Below, in pieces: positions 55,727 to 62,813 of a DNA stretch of 64,000 bases; position 1 is the stretch's first letter, and every line of letters begins with the position of its first letter. Source of the DNA: SKVR01 sp037441525 (GTDB lineage: Bacteria > Bacteroidota > Bacteroidia > Bacteroidales > UBA7960); contig JBBISA010000008.1 in NCBI GenBank assembly GCA_037441525.1, positions 1 through 64,000 of the forward strand, given 5' to 3'. The notes beneath the pieces are model-generated. The model ran no database searches. It saw only the letters and a list, made by a program, of their open reading frames with translations, and was not told where the DNA came from. The position numbers were made by a program, and so were the translations under genes.

Positions 55727-57646
55727 ATGGGTAAAATAATAGGAATAGACTTAGGAACAACCAACTCCTGCGTTGCCGTAATGGAAGGTAACGAACCGGT
55801 TGTTATCCCCAACAGTGAAGGACGCCGCACCACCCCTTCTATTGTTGCATTTGTTGAAAATGGTGAAAGAAAGGTTGGTGATCCTGCCAAGCGTCAGGCC
55901 ATAATTAACCCCCGTAAAACCGTTTATTCAATTAAACGCTTTATGGGAGAAACCTTTGATTCTACTTCTGGCGACCGTTCAAGAGTATCATACGAGGTAG
56001 TTAAAGGCGATAACTCAACTCCAAGGGTAAAAATCGACGACCGCCTTTTTACACCCCAGGAAATCTCGGCTATGATCCTTCAGAAAATGAAGAAAACCGC
56101 CGAAGATTACCTTGGCCATGAAGTAACCGAAGCTGTAATTACAGTACCCGCCTATTTTAACGACTCACAACGACAGGCAACCAAGGAGGCAGGCGAAATT
56201 GCCGGCTTAAAGGTTCGTCGCATTATCAATGAGCCTACCGCAGCATCACTGGCATACGGGCTCGACAAGAAAAACAAAGATATTAAAATTGCGGTATTCG
56301 ACCTTGGTGGTGGTACATTCGATATCTCCATACTCGAACTGGGCGATGGTGTTTTCGAAGTGAAATCAACGAATGGCGACACCCATCTTGGTGGTGACGA
56401 TTTTGACAATGTAATTATTGACTGGCTTGCAGATGAGTTTAAGAAGGATGAAAATATCGATCTTCATAAAGACCCTATGGCGATGCAAAGGCTTAAAGAA
56501 GCCGCGGAAAAAGCAAAAATTGAGCTTTCCAGTTCTACTTCTACCGAAATAAACCTCCCCTACATTATGCCGGTTGACGGTATTCCCAAGCACCTTGTGC
56601 GCACATTAACCCGCAGCAAGTTTGAACAACTCAGCGACAGGCTTATTCAGGCCACACTTGAACCATGCCGCAAAGCATTGAGCGATGCCAATATGAAACC
56701 TGCCGATATTGATGAAGTAATCCTTGTTGGTGGCTCAACCAGGATACCTGCTATCCAGGAAGTAGTGGAGAAATTTTTCGGCAAAAAGCCCTCAAAAGGC
56801 GTTAATCCCGATGAAGTGGTTGCTCTTGGCGCAGCTATTCAGGGCGCAGTTCTGACAGGTGAAATCAAGGACGTTCTTCTGTTGGACGTTACCCCGCTTT
56901 CATTAGGTATTGAAACTCTGGGTGGAGTAATGACACGTCTTATTGAAGCAAATACAACCATCCCGACCAAGAAAACAGAAACCTTCTCAACGGCATCTGA
57001 CAGTCAAACATCAGTTGAGATACACATTCTTCAGGGAGAACGCCCCATGGCTAAAGACAATCGTACCATCGGACGTTTCCATCTCGACGGTATTCCACCC
57101 GCACCCCGCGGCATTCCGCAGATTGAAGTAATGTTTGATATTGACGCCAACGGTATTCTTAATGTTTCAGCCAAAGACAAAGCCACAGGCAAGTCGCAGA
57201 ACATCAGGATTGAAGCATCGAGCGGATTAAGTGACAATGAAATAAAGAGGATGAAACGCGAGGCCGAGGAAAATGCTGAAAAAGACCGCAAGGTAAAAGA
57301 AGAAGCTGAAAAAATTAACAATGCTGACAGCATGATTTTCCAAACCGAAAAGCAGTTAAAAGAGTTTGGAGATAAGATTCCGGCAGAGAAGAAGCAACCT
57401 ATTGAAAAGGCATTGGAAGAGCTGAAAACTGCTCACAAAAACCGCGATTTGGTTGCAATTGATGCTGCGATGGCATCGATAAATGCTGCATGGCAGGCGG
57501 CCAGCACCGAAATGTATAATGCAACCCAGCAGGGAGCTGCCGGCAATGCCGATGGAGCGCAAGCACAGGAACAAGCCCAGCAAAAAGGCACATCTAAATC
57601 AGCGGATGGTGAAGTAACGGATGTTGATTTCGAAGAAGTGAAATAA
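55727..57646 (+). CDS. dnaK: Molecular chaperone DnaK (Hsp70)
   Basis: The 639-residue cytosolic ATP-driven chaperone has the nucleotide-binding domain signatures IGIDLGTTNSCVAVMEG, DLGGGTFDISILELGDGVFEV and ILVGGSTRIPAIQEVVEKFF. The substrate-binding domain follows with DVTPLSLGIETLGGVMT, and the tail ends VTDVDFEEVK. It is transcribed alone here (no grpE or dnaJ beside it). A J-domain partner is encoded at 49474-49995. Confidence 0.98.
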   Translation: MGKIIGIDLGTTNSCVAVMEGNEPVVIPNSEGRRTTPSIVAFVENGERKVGDPAKRQAIINPRKTVYSIKRFMGETFDSTSGDRSRVSYEVVKGDNSTPRVKIDDRLFTPQEISAMILQKMKKTAEDYLGHEVTEAVITVPAYFNDSQRQATKEAGEIAGLKVRRIINEPTAASLAYGLDKKNKDIKIAVFDLGGGTFDISILELGDGVFEVKSTNGDTHLGGDDFDNVIIDWLADEFKKDENIDLHKDPMAMQRLKEAAEKAKIELSSSTSTEINLPYIMPVDGIPKHLVRTLTRSKFEQLSDRLIQATLEPCRKALSDANMKPADIDEVILVGGSTRIPAIQEVVEKFFGKKPSKGVNPDEVVALGAAIQGAVLTGEIKDVLLLDVTPLSLGIETLGGVMTRLIEANTTIPTKKTETFSTASDSQTSVEIHILQGERPMAKDNRTIGRFHLDGIPPAPRGIPQIEVMFDIDANGILNVSAKDKATGKSQNIRIEASSGLSDNEIKRMKREAEENAEKDRKVKEEAEKINNADSMIFQTEKQLKEFGDKIPAEKKQPIEKALEELKTAHKNRDLVAIDAAMASINAAWQAASTEMYNATQQGAAGNADGAQAQEQAQQKGTSKSADGEVTDVDFEEVK

Positions 57647-57666
57647 TAATATTAATTTCTTAACAG

Positions 57667-57702
57667 AAAAGGCGGGCTATTTTCTCAACAGCCCGCCTTT
57701 TC
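57667..57702 (+). terminator. Terminator of dnaK
   Basis: Arms AAAAGGCGGGCT and AGCCCGCCTTTT, perfectly complementary, start 21 bases after the stop. It may also serve the convergent tpx gene. Confidence 0.9.
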
Positions 57703-57721
57703 GTTATAAATAAACACAGAA

Positions 57722-58234
57722 TTACACTAGTTTTTTGGCGAAAGCCAGAGCAGCATCATAATCGGGGTGTTCTGCTATCTCCTTTACCAGTTCTACATAC
57801 CTTACAATATCGTACTGGTCGATAATTACAATGCTTCTTGCAAGCAACCTGTGTTCTTCAATTAATAATCCATATTTCACTCCAAAATCAGTCTCTTTGT
57901 GGTCTGAAAGAGTAACAAGGTTGTTAATACCCTCTGCTCCACAAAAACGTTTCAGTGCAAATGGAAGATCAACTGAAATGGTAATTATTTGCACATTCGG
58001 CAGAGCAGATGCTTCCTTGTTAAACCTGCGGGTTTGTTCGGCACACACACTGGTGTCAACAGACGGGACAGAAGAAATAATCCTGATCTTTCCCTGAAAA
58101 TCACTAAGTTTTACCGGTTTCATGTCTCCATCGGTCGCTACAAAGTTTTTCGCATGATTTCCGGTTTTTATAAGCTTACCCATTAGAGTTACAGGGTTAC
58201 CTCCTAAAGTGATGGCATTTGAATTTCTTTTCAT
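57722..58234 (-). CDS. tpx: Thiol peroxidase
   Basis: The 170-residue atypical 2-Cys peroxiredoxin reduces hydroperoxides with thioredoxin. Peroxidatic Cys64 lies in SVDTSVCAEQTRRF and resolving Cys98 in LKRFCGAEGI, the spacing of Tpx. GKIRIISSVPS and VYQYD-like IDQYDIVRYVE are also present. It gives anaerobes some protection against peroxide. Confidence 0.95.
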   Translation of the reverse strand: MKRNSNAITLGGNPVTLMGKLIKTGNHAKNFVATDGDMKPVKLSDFQGKIRIISSVPSVDTSVCAEQTRRFNKEASALPNVQIITISVDLPFALKRFCGAEGINNLVTLSDHKETDFGVKYGLLIEEHRLLARSIVIIDQYDIVRYVELVKEIAEHPDYDAALAFAKKLV

Positions 58235-58408
58235 ACATTGTGGTTTTTGTCGTTATATCCTTATATATCCATTCTCAAATGCTTTTTAAACACAAATTGC
58301 CTTGAATAAGTTCACTGGTAATATTAAATGCCAAATAATTAATTTATAAACTCCCAGACCATTTGAATCAAAAACCTAAGATTGACAATCCTTGATTTTT
58401 TGAAGGGC

Positions 58409-58436
58409 AAAAAAAAACTCCGGAGGGCCTCCGGAG
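58409..58436 (-). terminator. Terminator of the DUF2148 gene
   Basis: The palindrome CTCCGGAGGGCCTCCGGAG (58418-58436), followed on the minus strand by nine T, lies 33 bases after the DUF2148 stop. Confidence 0.88.
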
Positions 58437-58468
58437 CAAACATTGTCAAACTCAAAATGGTTATATTC

Positions 58469-59011
58469 TCACTTTTTCCTGTCGAAAAAGGGATTTTTAG
58501 AAGTTGCGCTGAGAGGGACACCCCAGATAATTTTAACTGCTGTGCTTAGGATTCCCATTTCCAGTGCTGCCATTCCAATTGTGTGCATAATTCGGTTGTC
58601 TATATGGTGCTTTGATGCCACCTCGGCAGCCGAGGCAACTGCAATGCCCAAATCGCCTGTATTAAAAATACAGGGCACCAATGGATATTTTTCTTTGGTT
58701 GCACAATCGGCAAAACCGCACAGGCCGCATACTTTCAATCCAAGGGTTTTTATTCTTGTTCCGATTAATACCACTGCATCGGCATTTGCCAACACATTGT
58801 CAGCATCCCTGATAAAAATATCATATTCTCTTTGTTCGCCAATTTTTCGGGCTTCCATGGCGAGAAGTCGAATGTCATTATCAGTGAGGATTGCCATTTC
58901 CAGGTTATCGGCTCCTTTGCCTTTTGGGGCAGTGCGGGCTGCAACCAGCATTAGTTTGGCAATATCAACAACGGTTTGCTTTCTTTCATCTAATTCTTTA
59001 TAAATAGCCAT
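58469..59011 (-). CDS. DUF2148 ferredoxin-like protein
   Basis: The 180-residue protein belongs to DUF2148. It has helical N- and C-terminal parts and a cysteine cluster, KVCGLCGFADCATKEKYPLVPC (four cysteines), that probably binds an iron-sulfur cluster. Homologs occur mostly in anaerobes and in Bacteroidota and are annotated as ferredoxin. The reaction is unknown. It stands alone, with a terminator on each side. Confidence 0.85.
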   Translation of the reverse strand: MAIYKELDERKQTVVDIAKLMLVAARTAPKGKGADNLEMAILTDNDIRLLAMEARKIGEQREYDIFIRDADNVLANADAVVLIGTRIKTLGLKVCGLCGFADCATKEKYPLVPCIFNTGDLGIAVASAAEVASKHHIDNRIMHTIGMAALEMGILSTAVKIIWGVPLSATSKNPFFDRKK

Positions 59012-59042
59012 AAGGGGTAGTTTTAAATTTTGCCTAAATTAC

Positions 59043-59080
59043 AAAAAAGCCTACCGTTTTGAGCATACAGCAGGCTTTTT
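59043..59080 (-). terminator. Terminator of the DnaB-paralog gene
   Basis: Arms AAAAAAGCCT (59043-59052) and AGGCTTTTT (59072-59080) lie just downstream of the stop at 59115 on the minus strand. Confidence 0.6.
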
Positions 59081-59114
59081 CATCTATTTAAAGTGATATA
59101 TATATATAAACAAA

Positions 59115-60011
59115 TCAAATATCAGCAAATTTGGCTAAGCTCTCAATATATCGCAATTCAACAATGCGATCGTCTATCTGGTCGTTAAATTTACCAATAA
59201 TTACTTCCACAATATCATTCGATGCGTATCCCTTACCAGGCTGTGCATTTAAGTCGGACCTATGCAAAAACAGAACTATATCCGAAAATTCAGCCAGATA
59301 AACCGGGAGATCCTTGATGGTAGGCTTTTTTTGTGTATTTCGCGGAAAATATCCCGGCATCTGTGAAAACAGGAGAACCGGTACATTTAGTTCACGAGCA
59401 ATGTTACGGACAGAAGAAATGATTTTGCTCAGTTGTTCTTCCCGTGGACTATTATCGAAAATACTGGTAGTCATTAATTCCAGATAATCGATTATAATAA
59501 GGTCAACATTGAGCGAAAACTTCAGATGTCTTGCTTTTCGCTTCAGTTCATCAATGGAAAGGTTCGGGCTATCGTCGAGAAAAATATCGGCCCTGGCAAT
59601 TGAATTGACTAGTGAAAAAATATGGTCGCGCTCACTGGGTTTCATGTTGCCGCGTACAAGTTTATCGAGCGACATACCGGTTTCGCTTTCGATTAGTCGG
59701 TTGGTGATTTTTGAACTCGAACGTTCTGATGAAAAGATGGCCACCGGGTGGTTGTTTTTTATGGCCACATTGTTGGCAATGGAGAGCATAAGAGCAGTTT
59801 TACCCATGCCTGGTTTTACTGAAATGGTGGTGAGTTCTCCCTTTTTAAACCCTTTAATTTCTTTATCTAAACTGCGAAATCCTGTTGTTATACCGTTTGT
59901 AAGAGTGGTCTCTCCGAAGTTCTGGTGAAGTGCTTGGTTTACCAAATCCCGAAGGCTGGCAAACTCAAACACTTCAGAACGCTCTGTGATTTCTAAAGTG
60001 TTTTGTTCCAT
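59115..60011 (-). CDS. DnaB-like RecA-domain protein without the N-terminal domain
   Basis: The 298-residue protein is homologous to the C-terminal ATPase half of DnaB, but the whole ~150-residue primase-binding domain is missing and replaced by ~40 unrelated residues. Walker A VKPGMGKTALMLSIANN is intact. Walker B reads LIIIDYLELM, close to the LVIIDYLQLM of the true DnaB. FSSERSSSKITNRL replaces FSLEMAGVQLVMRL, so the glutamate finger region differs. It ends shortly after RYIESLAKFADI, where DnaB has RFVPRFAKFMDY. It might be a helicase loader or anti-helicase, or a RadA/KaiC-like ATPase with a separate role. It differs from the full-length gene at 38222-39754. Confidence 0.75.
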   Translation of the reverse strand: MEQNTLEITERSEVFEFASLRDLVNQALHQNFGETTLTNGITTGFRSLDKEIKGFKKGELTTISVKPGMGKTALMLSIANNVAIKNNHPVAIFSSERSSSKITNRLIESETGMSLDKLVRGNMKPSERDHIFSLVNSIARADIFLDDSPNLSIDELKRKARHLKFSLNVDLIIIDYLELMTTSIFDNSPREEQLSKIISSVRNIARELNVPVLLFSQMPGYFPRNTQKKPTIKDLPVYLAEFSDIVLFLHRSDLNAQPGKGYASNDIVEVIIGKFNDQIDDRIVELRYIESLAKFADI

Positions 60012-60151
60012 AGCTTGTGGTTTTAAGAATAATGTATAGCCCCAAATTTAGCAAAAATATAACTCAGAATTAACATCAACTTTACAACCGGTGTAAATTT
60101 AATATGAATTTGCAGAGGGAAAGAGTGTAATGATATATTTGAATAAAAACG

Positions 60152-60535
60152 TCAGGATTCTTCAATTATATGATAGGGAAGGTCAAGGTCAGAAAAAAGA
60201 CTTTTCCAGGATTCAAGAGAGTCTTCATCATCGTTCATATAATACCAGATAACCTTCACATTCTTATGCTGCTTGTAAGCAGCATCAAAAAGTTCAAGCA
60301 TCTTGAAAACACAGGTAGATGAGCTCGTATTGAAATATTTAAGCCGGAATTCCAGTATTATATCAGGTACTTGCTCCTGGGCAAGGTAATTTCGAACCCA
60401 TTCAATAATTGGTTGAAAAAAGGTGATAGGATTTGTGGGGTAAGAAGTCCCTACAAATTCCAAAACATTTGTTTGGGGGTTGAATCTTACACCCAGAGTA
60501 GTCTTGGTTGGTTCAATGTTAAGGATTTCCAGCAA
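60152..60535 (-). CDS. SiaC/DUF1987 regulatory phosphoprotein (TTG start)
   Basis: The 127-residue protein is a DUF1987/SiaC family member, with LEILNIEPTKTTLGVRFNP at the start, WVRNYLAQEQVPDIILEFRLKYFNTSSS in the centre, and VKVIWYYMNDDEDSLE. In Pseudomonas SiaC is phosphorylated by the SiaB kinase and dephosphorylated by the SiaA phosphatase; a Ser/Thr-rich stretch (NTSSSTC) is the likely target here. The start is TTG at 60535, since stop codons precede it in frame. No siaA, siaB or siaD gene is adjacent. Confidence 0.8.
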   Translation of the reverse strand: MLEILNIEPTKTTLGVRFNPQTNVLEFVGTSYPTNPITFFQPIIEWVRNYLAQEQVPDIILEFRLKYFNTSSSTCVFKMLELFDAAYKQHKNVKVIWYYMNDDEDSLESWKSLFSDLDLPYHIIEES

Positions 60536-60909
60536 GCAATTATTATATTTTGATCATAATTGATTCACCTTCTTCTTGGGTAAATAAATGGCTGCAAATA
60601 TAAAAAAAACTACATAAATACCAGTAAAATAAATTCTTGGGAATAATCTGATTGGCTGGTGTATGTTTGACATAAAACTAATCAATGAAACCAATCCAAA
60701 AAATTTGTTTAGGTTATTTTCAATAATCAATAAACAATTATCAGCCAATGGGGTTAAAAGATAGAAATTTATAATTTTACGGAAAGATTGGATTTGTCTT
60801 CATAATGTGGTTGTCACATTGTTCATTGTTGAATTTTTAATAATTTTTCAGCTAAAGTTCTGTTCAGTATTTCAACAGTATTTTTTTACAACTACTTGCT
60901 TCTAAATTT
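60536..60909. other. Intergenic region upstream of the MerR-type regulator gene
   Basis: 374 bases, very A/T-rich. A 64-codon minus-strand frame (60554-60748) ends in a hydrophobic stretch but has no recognised relatives. No clear promoter box is seen for either flanking gene. Confidence 0.4.
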
Positions 60910-61791
60910 ATGATACGGTACTCTATTAATGATCTGGAAAAAATAACCGGAATTAAGGCCCATACTATCCGAATATGGGAAAAACGTTACAATGTTGTTG
61001 ATCCGGAACGGACTGATACCAACATAAGGTACTACAATGACAGCGACCTTAAGAAGCTGCTAAATATCAGCACCCTAAACAAACATGGGTTTAAAATAAG
61101 CGATATAATAAAAATGGGGTCTGATAAACTCTGCGAAAAAATTATTGAAATTTCAAATACATCAAGTGACTATGAAAGTTATATTAACAATCTGGTACTT
61201 TCTATGATAGAGATGGATGAAGACAAATTTGAGAAGGTTCTTTCATCGTCAATAATTAAAATGGGGTTTGAAAAAACAGTTACCTACGTTATCTATACCT
61301 TCCTCGAGAAAGTTGGTGTGCTGTGGCAGGTAGGAACCATAAATCCGGCACAGGAACACTTTATAACCAATCTCATCAGGCAAAAATTAATTATTGCCAT
61401 TGACGGACAGGATAGCACCCCGAGAACCGATGCAAGTACATTTCTGCTTTTTTTGCCAGAAAACGAATTACATGAACTCGGCTTGCTTTATTACACCTAT
61501 ATTATCAAGAAAGCCGGGCATAAGGTAATTTATCTGGGTCAGTCGGTTCCGCTTAAAGATGTTCTTGAGATCATTAAAATACGGAAAGCAGATTATATTG
61601 TAACTTATTTTGTTGCAGGGCTCGAACCCAAACTTATTCCATCCTACCTAAATACAATTTCCGAAGGCTTCAATCATAAAGATATTTTTATTGCAGGATA
61701 CCAGGCCCGTCAGATTTCAGAAAAACTTCCATCTAATATTATCCATATACAGGATGCTGATGAGTTTAAATCTTATCTGAACAGATTATAG
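60910..61791 (+). CDS. MerR-type regulator with B12-binding domain (CarH/LitR-like)
   Basis: The 293-residue protein has a MerR helix-turn-helix (SINDLEKITGIKAHTIRIWEKRY…) at 1-75, a helical B12-cap domain at ~85-165 and a cobalamin-binding domain at ~170-290. The CarH signatures are present: Trp139-x9-Glu149-His150 in the cap and Glu186-x-His188-x2-Gly191 as the B12 lower-ligand motif. In CarH, adenosylcobalamin holds a DNA-bound tetramer in the dark and light releases it. The residue after Trp139 is Gln, where Thermus CarH has the His that caps cobalt after light. An ECF sigma gene follows at 62189. Confidence 0.88.
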   Translation: MIRYSINDLEKITGIKAHTIRIWEKRYNVVDPERTDTNIRYYNDSDLKKLLNISTLNKHGFKISDIIKMGSDKLCEKIIEISNTSSDYESYINNLVLSMIEMDEDKFEKVLSSSIIKMGFEKTVTYVIYTFLEKVGVLWQVGTINPAQEHFITNLIRQKLIIAIDGQDSTPRTDASTFLLFLPENELHELGLLYYTYIIKKAGHKVIYLGQSVPLKDVLEIIKIRKADYIVTYFVAGLEPKLIPSYLNTISEGFNHKDIFIAGYQARQISEKLPSNIIHIQDADEFKSYLNRL

Positions 61792-61819
61792 CCTCAATCA
61801 TAAAGTCCACAAATCCTTG

Positions 61820-61848
61820 AGCTGTCTGCAAATCAGACAGCTTTTTTT
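61820..61848 (+). terminator. Terminator of the B12-MerR gene
   Basis: Perfect arms AGCTGTCTG and CAGACAGCT with a five-base loop, then a run of seven T, start 28 bases after the stop. The ECF sigma gene therefore needs its own promoter. Confidence 0.92.
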
Positions 61849-62188
61849 GTTTATATGATTTTTTTGGGGGCACTTAATGGACGAATTCATTCCGTTTAAG
61901 TAAATGTTTGTGAATATTTATCAAAACAATCGTTAAGGGTGTCAAATCTTAAAAATGAATTTTTGTACATTTATTACATGGAAACATTAAACAAAAAAAC
62001 CAATGACAAAGCCCCTAATAAGGTATTTCAATTCTCAAATAAGTTCCACGAACACTATGAATTGGCTTATCAAAATACATTTTTAATAATCATAACCTGT
62101 TAAATTATTAAAAAGACCTTGTTTGATGTTTTTTTCTGTTTAACTTTACAATAAATAATTTAAACAGATAATTTTAAAACTCTCAGAT
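61849..62188. other. Intergenic region upstream of the ECF sigma gene
   Basis: 340 A/T-rich bases between the MerR terminator and the sigma gene. They hold only the 41-codon frame at 61978-62103 and a TAACTTTA box near 62140, a one-mismatch -7 candidate. Confidence 0.4.
61978..62103 (+). CDS. Possible 41-codon ORF ahead of the ECF sigma factor gene
   Basis: The ATG at 61978 opens METLNKKTNDKAPNKVF… and ends at TAA 62101-62103. It could be a small protein or leader peptide. It is not recognised. No ribosome binding site is seen. Confidence 0.25.
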   Translation: METLNKKTNDKAPNKVFQFSNKFHEHYELAYQNTFLIIITC

Positions 62189-62689
62189 ATGACAGCAATG
62201 GAATTTAATCACAAGCTACTGGGATTGCAGAAAAACCTGAAATATTTTGCCTACACCCTAACTTCAAATTATGAAGATGCGCAGGACCTTGTTCAAGAAA
62301 CCTATGTAAAAGCATTAACAAACAGAGACAAGTTTACTGCTGATACAAATCTTAAGGCCTGGACATTCACTATTATGAAGAATACTTTCATAAACAATTA
62401 CAGGCAAGCTGTTCGCAACAACACAATACTTGACAAAACAGACGATCTTTATTACCTGAACCTTTCAAAGGAAAGCAACATTGGTCTTCCTGATTCCAAC
62501 TACCGGGTAAAGGAAATTCAGCGTGAAATTGCCAAGGTGGATAAAGACCAGCGCAAACCCTTCGAAATGTACAATGCAGGTTACAAATACAAAGAGATTG
62601 CTGATAAACTAAACCTGTCAATCGGCACTGTCAAAAGCCGTATCTTCTTTACCCGCAAGAAGCTTATGGAAGCCCTAAAGGATAACTAA
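62189..62689 (+). CDS. ECF-type RNA polymerase sigma factor
   Basis: The 166-residue sigma factor has region 2 at ~15-80 (NYEDAQDLVQETYVKAL, FTIMKNTFINNYRQ) and region 4 at ~110-160 (YKYKEIADKLNLSIGTVKSRIFFTRKKL). It lacks regions 1 and 3. No anti-sigma gene is adjacent. In Bacteroidota this sigma factor often follows a B12-binding MerR gene, as here, and may be its target. Confidence 0.9.
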   Translation: MTAMEFNHKLLGLQKNLKYFAYTLTSNYEDAQDLVQETYVKALTNRDKFTADTNLKAWTFTIMKNTFINNYRQAVRNNTILDKTDDLYYLNLSKESNIGLPDSNYRVKEIQREIAKVDKDQRKPFEMYNAGYKYKEIADKLNLSIGTVKSRIFFTRKKLMEALKDN

Positions 62690-62714
62690 CCCCATTATAA
62701 TTCCCGCTTTTCGC

Positions 62715-62746
62715 AGGCCTTTCGATTTATTTCGGATGGCCTTTTT
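62715..62746 (+). terminator. Terminator of the ECF sigma gene
   Basis: Outer arms AGGCC and GGCCT with inner CGA/TCG pairing, followed by five T, lie 26 bases after the stop. Confidence 0.65.
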
Positions 62747-62760
62747 GTTTAGCTATTTAT

Positions 62761-62768
62761 TACCTTTG
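62761..62768 (+). promoter_or_regulatory. -7 element TACCTTTG of the aspartate kinase gene
   Basis: Exact TAnnTTTG, 45 bases before the ATG at 62814, right after the sigma-gene terminator. No clear -33 box. Confidence 0.5.
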
Positions 62769-62813
62769 TTGCTTTATCTATCCCCGGTTTTATGAAGCAA
62801 ACCTATCCAAACA

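Noticed and set aside
60554..60748. 64-codon minus-strand frame with a hydrophobic C-terminus
   Set aside because: A/T-rich noise is likely; no homolog recognised, no promoter or RBS, and stops in frame before siaC.
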